DNA of 64,000 bases from Microvirga sp. SRT01 (GTDB lineage: Bacteria; Pseudomonadota; Alphaproteobacteria; Sphingomonadales; Sphingomonadaceae): positions 682,001 to 746,000 of the forward strand of contig JAGSNX010000002.1 of assembly GCA_018139225.1 (NCBI GenBank), given 5' to 3'. Under the pieces are notes generated by a model that made no database searches, was not told the DNA's origin, and saw only the letters and a list, made by a program, of their open reading frames with translations. Below are positions 8,785 through 16,389 of this stretch, in pieces (the first letter of the stretch is position 1; every line of letters starts with the position of its first letter). Position numbers and translations under genes: made by a program.

Positions 8785-10611
8785 ATGCTTCGTACATCCG
8801 TATCGCTCGCGGTGCTCGCGAGCCTGTCGACCGCGTCCGTCGTCGCCCAGACGCCCGCGGCTCCTGTGGGCAAGCCGACCGCGGCGCAGGCCGATGCCTT
8901 CGTCGCCAAGGCCGAAGAGCAGCTCGCGGCGCTGTCGCTTCCCGTCAACCGCATCAACTGGGTGCAGGCGACCTACATCAACGACGATACCGATGCGCTA
9001 GCGTCGAAGGCGAACGGCGACCAGACCGCAATCCAGGTGAAGCTGGCCAATGACGCGGCGCGCTATGCAACGGCGGCGGGGCTGTCGGCGGATACGCGGC
9101 GCAAGCTCGACCTGTTGCGGAACGGCATCACGCTGCCGGCCGCCGATACGCCAGGCGCGGCAGAGGCGTTGGCGACGCTGACCACGCGCATGTCCTCCGC
9201 GTACGGCAAGGGCAAGGGAACGCTCGACGGCAAGCCGATCAACGGGTCCGACATCGAAGCGGCGATGGGCGAGATGCGCGATCCGGCCAAGCTGAAGGAG
9301 ATGTGGGTCAGCTGGCACGACAACGTCGGAGCGCCGATGCGGGCCGATTATGCGAAGATGACCGTCGCGGCGAATGCGGGTGCGAAGGGGCTGGGCTATG
9401 CCGATGTCGGCGCGATGTGGCGGGCCGGGTACGATATGTCGCCGGACGCGTTCGCGGCGGAGACGGACCGCATCTGGAAGGAGGTGGAGCCGCTGTATCT
9501 GGCGTTGCACACCTATGTCCGCTGGAAGCTGAACGCAAAGTACGGCGACGCGGTGCAGCCGAAGACGGGACCGATCCGCAGCGACCTATTGGGCAATATG
9601 TGGGCGCAGGAATGGGGCAATATCTATGACATCGTCGCGCCGGCAGGGGCGGGCGACCTGGGCTTCGACACCGGCGATCTGTTGAAGGCGAAGAACTACG
9701 ACGCGGTGCGGATGGTGAAGCAGGGCGAGGCGTTCTACTCGTCGCTGGGGTTCCAGCCCTTGCCCGAGACGTTCTGGCAGCGGTCGCAGATCGTGAAGCC
9801 CGCCGACCGCGATGTGATCTGTCACGCATCGGCGTGGGACGTGGACAATGCGGACGACATCCGCATCAAGATGTGCACGAAGGTGAATGGCGACGACTTC
9901 GTGACGATCCACCACGAACTCGGCCACAATTACTACCAGCGCGCGTACAAGCAGCAGCCCTTCCTCTACAAGAACGGCGCGAACGACGGATTCCACGAGG
10001 CGATCGGTGACACCGTCGCGCTGTCGATCACGCCGGATTACCTCGTCAAGATCGGGCTGCTGGATCAGGCGAAGGTGCCGGGCGCGGACAAGGACATCGG
10101 CCTGTTGCTGCGGCAGGCGATGGACAAGGTGGCGTTCCTGCCGTTCGGGCTGCTGATCGACAAATGGCGGTGGCAGGTGTTTTCCGGTCAAATTCCCGCA
10201 GGGCAATATCAGGCGGGCTGGGACAAGTTGCGGCTGCAATATCAGGGCGTCGCGCCGCCCGTGGCGCGCGACGAGACCCAGTTCGATCCGGGCGCGAAAT
10301 ACCACGTGCCGGCGGGCGTGCCGTACACGCGTTATTTCCTGGCGCGGGTGCTGCAATTCCAGTTCTATCAGGCGGCGTGCAAGCAGTCGGGCTGGACCGG
10401 GCCGCTGCATCGTTGCTCGTTCTACGGCAACAAGGAGGTCGGGCAGCGGCTGAATGCGATGCTGGCGATGGGGCAGTCGAAGCCGTGGCCGGATGCGTTG
10501 CAGGCGTTCACCGGCACGCGCGAGATGAGCGGCAAGGCGCTGATCGCGTATTTCGCACCGCTGAAGACGTGGCTGGATCAGCAGAACAAGGGCAAGCCGA
10601 CCGGGTGGTGA
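8785..10611 (+). CDS. M2-family peptidyl-dipeptidase (ACE-like metallopeptidase), exported
   Basis: A 608-residue zinc metallopeptidase of the angiotensin-converting-enzyme family, which removes C-terminal dipeptides. The zinc motif is His377-Glu378-x-x-His381 in IHHELGHNYY and the third ligand is Glu405 in FHEAIGD. The N terminus is a signal peptide (MLRTSVSLAVLASLSTASVVAQ), so it acts in the periplasm or outside. The ATG at 8785 follows AGAGGAA at a good distance. With the DPP-IV-like enzyme and the TonB receptor in this window it fits a peptide-scavenging lifestyle, though there is no direct operon link. Confidence 0.93.
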   Translation: MLRTSVSLAVLASLSTASVVAQTPAAPVGKPTAAQADAFVAKAEEQLAALSLPVNRINWVQATYINDDTDALASKANGDQTAIQVKLANDAARYATAAGLSADTRRKLDLLRNGITLPAADTPGAAEALATLTTRMSSAYGKGKGTLDGKPINGSDIEAAMGEMRDPAKLKEMWVSWHDNVGAPMRADYAKMTVAANAGAKGLGYADVGAMWRAGYDMSPDAFAAETDRIWKEVEPLYLALHTYVRWKLNAKYGDAVQPKTGPIRSDLLGNMWAQEWGNIYDIVAPAGAGDLGFDTGDLLKAKNYDAVRMVKQGEAFYSSLGFQPLPETFWQRSQIVKPADRDVICHASAWDVDNADDIRIKMCTKVNGDDFVTIHHELGHNYYQRAYKQQPFLYKNGANDGFHEAIGDTVALSITPDYLVKIGLLDQAKVPGADKDIGLLLRQAMDKVAFLPFGLLIDKWRWQVFSGQIPAGQYQAGWDKLRLQYQGVAPPVARDETQFDPGAKYHVPAGVPYTRYFLARVLQFQFYQAACKQSGWTGPLHRCSFYGNKEVGQRLNAMLAMGQSKPWPDALQAFTGTREMSGKALIAYFAPLKTWLDQQNKGKPTGW

Positions 10612-10746
10612 GACGCGTGTAGCCGGGCGACGTCTCGATCGATCGGCGTGCGTCGTCTTTGGCCATCCGGTGAAGTCCGGTGGTCAGGGTGCGCGCGTCG
10701 GTTTCGCAGGGTTGGGAGGTCGAAGCTCCCTGAGCTGCAAGTGTCG

Positions 10747-10933
10747 TTCTCCCGAGAAGGCGGGAGTCCAGCCCCTAGAGCCGTAGCCGGACGCTTCGAC
10801 GCTACCGGACTCCCGCTTTCGCGGGAGCACGAAATGGCACGGCGGTCGCGGATAACCGAGACGGCGGGCGGAGCTATGCGATCCAGTGTCTCGCGTGACG
10901 CTCTGGATTGCTTCGCTACGCTCGCAATGACGG
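10747..10933. repeat. Composite repeat unit A
   Basis: The unit starts with two arms at 10747-10769 and 10807-10829. Each is a small hairpin built on CCCGAGAAGGCGGG or its complement, and they are inverted relative to each other. After about 50 bp comes a 53-nt tail (10881-10933) that contains TGGATTGCTTCGCTACGCTC. Unit B at 11037 repeats the same order. Confidence 0.85.
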
Positions 10934-11036
10934 GCTTTGACAGGGCGCCGGTTCGGAACGGGAGCGCGATCGCAACCCCGCCTTCTTCGCCGGGGTGATC
11001 TGCCGGAGTGGTGGCAGTCCCAATTCTCAACTGCTG

Positions 11037-11225
11037 TTCTCCCGCGAAGGCGGGAGTCCGGTGGCTAGAGCCGAAGCCGGGCGTTGGAACACCACTGGGC
11101 TCCCGCTTACGCGGGAGCACGGTAGGGCACGGCGGCCGCGGGCATGACCGAGACCACGAGCGGAGCGATGCCATCCAGTGTCTCGCGTGACGCTCTGGAT
11201 TGCTTCGCTACGCTCGCAATGACGG
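11037..11225. repeat. Composite repeat unit B
   Basis: Same order as unit A: hairpin arms at 11037-11059 and 11098-11119, then the tail at 11173-11225. The 53-nt tail is identical to the tail of unit A by direct reading, while the middle is diverged. The two units are direct repeats about 290 bp apart. Confidence 0.85.
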
Positions 11226-11238
11226 CTTCCTTGGACGA

Positions 11239-11742
11239 TCAGTTCGGGACGGTGTTTTCGTCCGGGATGCCTGCTTCGAACGACTTGGACGAATCCGTGC
11301 CGTCGGGCTGATGGGCGCCCTTGGTCGGCGTCTTTGGCCCGGAGCCCTTGGCGGGGTCTGCCGGCTTGGCGCTGCTGCCCTTGAGCGTGAAGAGCGCCGC
11401 GCCGGCAGCGGCGGCGGCGATGCCGGTAGCGATCGCGGCGGCACCCCATTTGCCGCCGATCTTGTCGGTCGCGGTCTTCGCAGCGGCGCGGGTGCGGGTC
11501 GCGGCGGCTCGGGCCTTGGTCGCCGGGGTGGCGGGCGCGGCGCGCTTGCTGGAGCGGGGCTTCGGGGGAGCTTTCGCCTTCGGGGTCTTGGGCGCGGCGG
11601 GCGCCGCGGTGTCGGCCGAGGCCGCCTTGGTACGGGTCGCGCGCGGCTTGGCGGCGGCGGCCTTGGCGGGGGTGGTCGTACGGCGACGGCGCGCGGGCTT
11701 GGCGGGCGTGTCGGTGGTCGCGGTCGTGTCGTCGTCGGCCAT
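11239..11742 (-). CDS. Lys/Ala/Pro-rich histone-H1-like protein with hydrophobic segment
   Basis: A 167-residue protein of very low complexity. Residues of about 10-95 are repeats of Ala, Lys, Pro, Thr and Arg (TPAKAAAAKPRATRTKAA), like the C-terminal tail of histone H1 and bacterial H1-like proteins such as AlgP. Then comes a hydrophobic alanine-rich stretch of about 20 residues (AAAIATGIAAAAAGAALF) that could be a membrane helix, and a polar tail ending PDENTVPN. DNA binding is plausible but not proven. The ATG at 11742 has GGGGAA a few bases upstream. It lies downstream of the AMP nucleosidase gene on the same strand. Confidence 0.75.
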   Translation of the reverse strand: MADDDTTATTDTPAKPARRRRTTTPAKAAAAKPRATRTKAASADTAAPAAPKTPKAKAPPKPRSSKRAAPATPATKARAAATRTRAAAKTATDKIGGKWGAAAIATGIAAAAAGAALFTLKGSSAKPADPAKGSGPKTPTKGAHQPDGTDSSKSFEAGIPDENTVPN

Positions 11743-11828
11743 GTCTGTTCCCCGATTTGGTTCCGGGTGCGTAACGCGACCGACGACGTTTTGGTTGCGA
11801 GCGGAGCGCGCCCGGAAGCTCCTATGAC

Positions 11829-13265
11829 TTAGCGGAAGGGTGGTTCGTTGAAGGCGCGCAGCTTGCGGCTGTGCAGGCGTTCGCCTTCGACGCGCAGTTG
11901 CTCGCACGCTTCGATGCCGATCCGCATATGCTCGCTGATCGCGCGTTCGTAGAAGCGGTTGGCCTGTCCGGGGAGTTTGAGCTCGCCGTGCAGCGGCTTG
12001 TCCGAGACGCAGAGCAAGGTGCCGTAGGGGACGCGGAAGCGATAGCCCTGCGCGGCGATCGTGGCGGATTCCATATCGATGCCCACCGCCCGGCTGAGCG
12101 AGAAGCGCAGCGCCGATTTGGAGTAGCGCAGCTCCCAATTACGGTCGTCGGTGGTGACGATCGTGCCGGTGCGCAGGCGGCGCTTCAGCTCCTCGCCCGA
12201 CTGGCCCGAGACGATCTCCGCCGCTTTCGCCAACGCGACCTGCACCTCCGCGATGGCGGGGACGGGAATTTCCGGCGGCAGCACGTCGTCGAGCACGTGA
12301 TCGTCGCGAAGATAGGCGTGGGCGAGGACATAGTCGCCGATCCGCTGCGACGGACGCAGCCCGCCGCAATGGCCGATCATCAGCCACGCCTCGGGCCGCA
12401 TCACGGCGAGGTGGTCGCAGATCGTCTTGGCGTTGGACGGCCCAACGCCGATATTGACGAGCGTGATGCCGGTGCGGTCATCGGCCATCAGGTGATAGGC
12501 GGGCATCTGGTGCCGCCGCCACGCGCTGTCGGAGACGATCGTGTCGACATCGTCTGGCGAGTGGATGACGACGTTGCCCGCACCGGACAGCGCGGTGAAC
12601 CGGCTTCCGGCTCCCAGTTGCGACGCGCCCCAGCGGACGAATTCGTCGACGTAGCGGTGATAGTTGGTGAACAGCACGAAGCGCTGCACGTGCTCCGCCG
12701 GCGTACCCATGTAATGACGCAGGCGGGCGAGACTGAAGTCCGTGCGCAGGCCGTCGAACAGCGCGAGCGGACGCGTGCCGTCGACCGTCATCCACAGGCC
12801 GTCGGCGATCTCGTCGCCGATATGCGCGAGTTCAGTGGCGGGGAAGAAGCGGGCGAGCTCGGACGCGGACACCTGATCGAGGCTGAGCGCGTGACCGGGA
12901 TCGAGCACGTAGGGGAAGGGGATCTCCTGACGGCCGGGCACCGCTTCGACCGTGACGTCGTAATCCTCGATCAGCAGCGTCAGTTGCTCGGTCAGGTAGT
13001 CGGCGAAGATCGCGGGCTTGGTGACGCTGATGCGGTAGTCGCCCGGCGATACGAGGCGACCGAACGAGCGTAGCGGCGTGGGGCGGGACGCTTCGCCGGA
13101 GAAGCTGAGGCGGATTTCCGGATAGGCGAAGCTGCCGTCGCTGCGGGCCGTCGCGTCGGGCGGCGTGCCGTCCGAGAGGTAGCGGGTGAGGGCGGCCTGA
13201 AGGCGGTCGACCGAGGCGGTGTAGAGCCGGTCCAGCTCTGCGACGATGTCGGAAGCGGTTGTCAT
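11829..13265 (-). CDS. amn: AMP nucleosidase
   Basis: This 478-residue enzyme hydrolyses AMP to adenine and ribose 5-phosphate, adjusting adenylate levels. The N-terminal half is the AMN-specific domain. The C-terminal half is a nucleoside-phosphorylase-like fold with VNIGVGPSNAKTICDHLAV, IGHCGGLRPSQRIGDYV and the catalytic-site region GIDMESATIAAQGY. Length matches the E. coli enzyme (484). The start is the ATG at 13263-13265. No partner gene is evident; the downstream Lys/Ala-rich gene is 86 bp away. Confidence 0.95.
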   Translation of the reverse strand: MTTASDIVAELDRLYTASVDRLQAALTRYLSDGTPPDATARSDGSFAYPEIRLSFSGEASRPTPLRSFGRLVSPGDYRISVTKPAIFADYLTEQLTLLIEDYDVTVEAVPGRQEIPFPYVLDPGHALSLDQVSASELARFFPATELAHIGDEIADGLWMTVDGTRPLALFDGLRTDFSLARLRHYMGTPAEHVQRFVLFTNYHRYVDEFVRWGASQLGAGSRFTALSGAGNVVIHSPDDVDTIVSDSAWRRHQMPAYHLMADDRTGITLVNIGVGPSNAKTICDHLAVMRPEAWLMIGHCGGLRPSQRIGDYVLAHAYLRDDHVLDDVLPPEIPVPAIAEVQVALAKAAEIVSGQSGEELKRRLRTGTIVTTDDRNWELRYSKSALRFSLSRAVGIDMESATIAAQGYRFRVPYGTLLCVSDKPLHGELKLPGQANRFYERAISEHMRIGIEACEQLRVEGERLHSRKLRAFNEPPFR

Positions 13266-13344
13266 CGCGAAGGGTTACGCGCGGCGGATGACGGAGGCAA
13301 GACGGGGCGCTGCGAGGAAACCCGAGGGTGTTTACGCCGGCGGT

Positions 13345-13457
13345 GTCACCCCTCCGTCAGCCCTGTGGGCTGCCACCTCCCCTCGCCGGGGAGGAATGAG
13401 GCTCGCAATCAAAGTCCTCCCCTGCAAGGGGAGGTGCGCGGAGCGCCGGAGGGGTGA
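13345..13457. repeat. Two-arm inverted repeat between prx and amn
   Basis: Outer arms begin GTCACCCCTCCG (13345) and end CCGGAGGGGTGAC (13457). Inner parts are CCACCTCCCCTCGCCGGGGAGG and its near complement CCTCCCCTGCAAGGGGAGGTG. It occupies most of the 236-bp gap between the peroxiredoxin stop and the amn start, both on the minus strand. Confidence 0.75.
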
Positions 13458-13501
13458 CGCCGTTGGCGTGGATACCCCTCCGACAGTCCAGAATTTCCGA
13501 T

Positions 13502-13981
13502 TCAGATTTCGCCGAGCAGGTGTTCGGCGGAGCTGACCTTGAACTCGCCGGGCTGTTCGACGTGGAGCTGCGTGACTATACCGTCCTCGACCAGCATCGA
13601 GTAGCGCTGGCTGCGCGTGCCGAGGCCGAACTTCGACCCGTCCATCTCCAGCCCGAGCGCGCGGGCGAAGTCGCCGTTGCCGTCCGCCAGCATCGTCACG
13701 CCGGCGGCGTCGTTCTGCTTCGACCACGCATCCAGCACGAAGGCATCGTTGACCGAGGTGCAGGCGACCTCGTCGACGCCCTTTTCGGCGAAGGCCTCCT
13801 TCTGCGTGACGAAGCCGGGCAGGTGCTTGGCGGAACAGGTCGGCGTGAACGCGCCGGGCACCGCGAACAGCGCGACCTTGCGGCCGGCGAAATAGGTTTC
13901 GGTATCGACCTGATCGGGACCGTCGGCGGTCACCTTGACGAGCGTGGCCTTGGGCAGTCGGTCTCCGACGCTGATGGTCAT
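13502..13981 (-). CDS. Peroxiredoxin (Prx5-like, redoxin domain)
   Basis: A 159-residue thiol peroxidase. The peroxidatic cysteine is Cys49 in the signature PGAFTPTCSAKHLPGF, which matches the Prx5/AhpE-like group that reduces hydrogen peroxide and organic peroxides. No signal peptide. I chose ATG 13981, the point where the family begins (MTISVGDRLP). GGAG lies upstream on the minus strand. A longer in-frame start at 14029 adds basic residues that do not resemble the family. Confidence 0.92.
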   Translation of the reverse strand: MTISVGDRLPKATLVKVTADGPDQVDTETYFAGRKVALFAVPGAFTPTCSAKHLPGFVTQKEAFAEKGVDEVACTSVNDAFVLDAWSKQNDAAGVTMLADGNGDFARALGLEMDGSKFGLGTRSQRYSMLVEDGIVTQLHVEQPGEFKVSSAEHLLGEI

Positions 13982-14082
13982 CCTGCATTCTCCGTGGATC
14001 GCCGGCTGAATTCGCCGGGCCCGGCGCATTTCGGGCCGAGGCGGGCTGATTTCAAGCGTGGCGGCGGCTTTCCGCAGCGGCT

Positions 14083-14655
14083 ATGCCCAGAAGCGTGACC
14101 GAACCTGCGTATCTCACCGGCCAATTCCTCCTCGCGGTGCCGGGGATGAGCGATCCCCGCTTCGAACATGCGGTGATCGCGATGTGCGGGCACGACGCGG
14201 ACGGCGCGCTGGGCATCGGGCTGGGTGCGGTGGTGCCGGGCGTCGGGTTCCATGCACTCTTGGAACAGTTGGAGATCGAGCCGGGGGTGGCGCCGAACGC
14301 GCCGGTGCATCTGGGCGGGCCGGTGGAGCCGCGGCGCGGATTCGTGCTGCATTCGACGGAATGGTCCGGGCAGGATTCGGTGCAGGTCGCGGGACGCTGG
14401 ACGCTGACCGGGACGCTCGACGTGCTGCGCGCGATCGCGGAGGGTGCCGGGCCGGCGAACTGGGTCGTCGCGCTGGGCTATGCCGGCTGGGGCGCGGGGC
14501 AGCTGGAGGGTGAATTGTCGCGGCCGGGCTGGCTGACGGCGCCCGCGGAGGACGCGGTGCTGTTCGATGCGCCGGCACAGGAGCGCTGGTCGCGGGCGAT
14601 GGCGGGGGCGGGTATCGATCCGCGGCTACTGGTCGCGGGGGTGGGTACCGCCTGA
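14083..14655 (+). CDS. YqgE/AlgH family protein
   Basis: A 190-residue protein of the UPF0301/YqgE/AlgH family. It opens with the family pattern YLTGQFLLAVPGMSDPRFEHAVIAMC and contains the conserved segment WVVALGYAGWGAGQLEGEL. The molecular role is unknown; the AlgH name comes from alginate regulation in Pseudomonas. The ATG is at 14083. It is divergent from the peroxiredoxin gene, with about 100 bp between them, which must hold both promoters. Confidence 0.92.
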   Translation: MPRSVTEPAYLTGQFLLAVPGMSDPRFEHAVIAMCGHDADGALGIGLGAVVPGVGFHALLEQLEIEPGVAPNAPVHLGGPVEPRRGFVLHSTEWSGQDSVQVAGRWTLTGTLDVLRAIAEGAGPANWVVALGYAGWGAGQLEGELSRPGWLTAPAEDAVLFDAPAQERWSRAMAGAGIDPRLLVAGVGTA

Positions 14656-14681
14656 TCGTACTCGGTCGCGATGCGCGGGAC

Positions 14682-14710
14682 TTGAACATATAAAGATATC
14701 TTTATATTTG
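14682..14710 (+). promoter_or_regulatory. Perfect 20-bp palindrome (operator) inside the likely ahcY promoter
   Basis: Positions 14688-14707 are a perfect palindrome with half-site ATATAAAGAT. TTGAAC at 14682-14687 fits a -35 box and the operator would fill the spacer before a -10-like TATTTG at 14705-14710. From memory, A/T-rich palindromes of this form are proposed sites for SahR-type ArsR-family regulators that sense S-adenosylhomocysteine in proteobacteria. That assignment is inference. No ArsR gene is present nearby. Confidence 0.65.
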
Positions 14711-14769
14711 CTCGTGAGGCTGCAAACCCGTATGGGCGCACCCATTCATTCGTATCAGGAGCACTATTC

Positions 14770-16206
14770 GTGGCCACCGCACTTGCGCCCGAGGGCGCCG
14801 CCAAGACGGCGCAAGACTATGTCATCAAGGACATCGCCCTCGCCGAATTCGGCCGGGCCGAGATCAAGATCGCCGAGACCGAAATGCCGGGCCTGATGGC
14901 GCTGCGCAGCGAGTTCGGCGCGTCGCAGCCGCTGAAGGGCGCACGCATCACCGGTTCGCTGCACATGACCATCCAGACCGCGGTGCTGATCGAGACGCTG
15001 ACCGCGCTCGGTGCCGATGTGCGCTGGGCGACGTGCAACATCTTCTCGACGCAGGACCATGCCGCCGCCGCGATCGCCGCGACCGGCGTGCCGGTGTTCG
15101 CGGTGAAGGGCGAGAGCCTGGCCGAGTATTGGGATTATGTCGGCGACATCTTCTCGTGGGATGCCGAGGTCGAGGGCCAGACCGCCAACATAATCCTGGA
15201 TGACGGCGGCGACGCGACGATGTTCGCCCTTTGGGGTGCGAAGCTCGAAGCCGGCCACACGCTGGGCGAGCCGGAGAACGAGGAAGAGGTCGAGTTCCAG
15301 CGCGCGCTGAAGGCGTTCATCGCCAAGAAGCCGGGCTATTTGACCGAGACGGTCAAGAACCTGAAGGGCGTATCGGAAGAGACGACGACCGGCGTGCACC
15401 GCCTGTACGAGATCGCGAAGAAGGGCGAACTGCCGTTCCCTGCGATCAACGTCAACGACAGCGTCACGAAGTCGAAGTTCGACAACCTGTACGGCTGCAA
15501 GGAATCGCTGGTCGACGCGATCCGTCGCGCCACCGACGTGATGCTCGCCGGCAAGGTCGCGGTCGTCGCCGGCTTCGGTGACGTCGGCAAGGGCTCGGCC
15601 CAGTCGCTCCGCAACGGCGGCGCGCGCGTGATGGTGACCGAGGTCGATCCGATCTGCGCATTGCAGGCTGCGATGGAAGGCTTCGAAGTCGTGACGATGG
15701 ACGAGGCGGTGACCCGCGCCGACATCTTCGTGACCGCGACCGGCAACGCCGACGTCATCACCGCCGATCACATGAAGGCGATGAAGCCGATGTCGATCGT
15801 CTGCAACATCGGCCACTTCGACAGCGAGATCCAGATCGCCGCGATGTCGAACTACAAGTGGACCGAAGTGAAGCCCGGCACCGACCTGGTCGAGTTCCCG
15901 GACGGCAAGCAGATCATCGTGCTGGCGAAGGGCCGCCTCGTGAATCTCGGCTGCGCGACCGGTCACCCGTCGTTCGTGATGTCGGCGTCGTTCACCAACC
16001 AGACGCTCGCGCAGATCGAGCTCTGGACCAAGGGCGAGAACTACAAGAACGACGTGTACGTCCTGCCCAAGCACCTCGACGAGAAGGTCGCGGCGCTGCA
16101 TCTGGAAAAGCTGGGCGTGAAGCTGTCGCAGCTGACCCCGAAGCAGGCCGGCTATATCGGCGTGCCGGTCGAAGGGCCGTTCAAGCCGGATCACTACCGC
16201 TACTGA
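14770..16206 (+). CDS. ahcY: Adenosylhomocysteinase
   Basis: This 478-residue NAD-dependent enzyme splits S-adenosylhomocysteine into homocysteine and adenosine and so clears the product of methyltransferases. The NAD-binding loop is [15 protein letters not shown], preceded by [16 protein letters not shown], and the C terminus is the expected KPDHYRY. Length fits the bacterial form with the extra insert. The GTG at 14770 is preceded by AGGAG at 14756-14760. The upstream palindrome suggests control by methyl-cycle status. A strong terminator follows. Confidence 0.97.
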   Translation: MATALAPEGAAKTAQDYVIKDIALAEFGRAEIKIAETEMPGLMALRSEFGASQPLKGARITGSLHMTIQTAVLIETLTALGADVRWATCNIFSTQDHAAAAIAATGVPVFAVKGESLAEYWDYVGDIFSWDAEVEGQTANIILDDGGDATMFALWGAKLEAGHTLGEPENEEEVEFQRALKAFIAKKPGYLTETVKNLKGVSEETTTGVHRLYEIAKKGELPFPAINVNDSVTKSKFDNLYGCKESLVDAIRRATDVMLAGKVAVVAGFGDVGKGSAQSLRNGGARVMVTEVDPICALQAAMEGFEVVTMDEAVTRADIFVTATGNADVITADHMKAMKPMSIVCNIGHFDSEIQIAAMSNYKWTEVKPGTDLVEFPDGKQIIVLAKGRLVNLGCATGHPSFVMSASFTNQTLAQIELWTKGENYKNDVYVLPKHLDEKVAALHLEKLGVKLSQLTPKQAGYIGVPVEGPFKPDHYRY

Positions 16207-16235
16207 TCTCGCCGCTCTTCTGAGCAGCGAAACGG

Positions 16236-16267
16236 GGCCGCGTCACCGGAAGGTGGCGCGGCCTTTT
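16236..16267 (+). terminator. Rho-independent terminator after ahcY
   Basis: Stem GGCCGCGTCACC (16236-16247), loop GGAA, stem GGTGGCGCGGCC (16252-16263) with one mismatch, then TTTT. It sits 30 bp after the ahcY stop. Confidence 0.9.
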
Positions 16268-16331
16268 GCTTACGCGGGATGCGGGCGGTGCCGCACAGGA
16301 GACCGCGCTCGATCGAAGGGTTGAGGCGTAC

Positions 16332-16364
16332 AAAAAAGGGCGGGACAGATGACCTGTCCCGCCC
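16332..16364 (-). terminator. Rho-independent terminator after the TonB receptor gene
   Basis: On the minus strand, an 11-bp perfect stem GGGCGGGACAG with a 5-nt loop is followed by six T residues (the A run at 16332-16337 on the plus strand). It lies 26 bp past the receptor stop. Confidence 0.92.
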
Positions 16365-16389
16365 TCCAGAAGCGCCGGGCCGAAGAGCC

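Larger units (their letters stand above)
10612..11238. other. 627-bp intergenic region holding two composite repeat units
   Basis: I see no convincing gene here; the short open frames are made of repeat sequence. The region holds two similar repeat units, listed separately, plus about 100 bp of unique sequence on each side. It separates the M2 peptidase from the convergent Lys/Ala-rich protein gene, so it may also contain termination signals for both. Confidence 0.7.

Noticed and set aside
10648..11190. Short open frames in the repeat gap after the M2 peptidase
   Set aside because: They are built from the repeat units themselves and contain SREGGSP/SREHE-type repeat translations. No ribosome binding site is convincing.
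14656..14769. SAH or SAM riboswitch before ahcY
   Set aside because: The gap is only 114 bp and is dominated by the palindrome in the promoter position. I could not see a conserved riboswitch helix set. A covariance-model search would decide.
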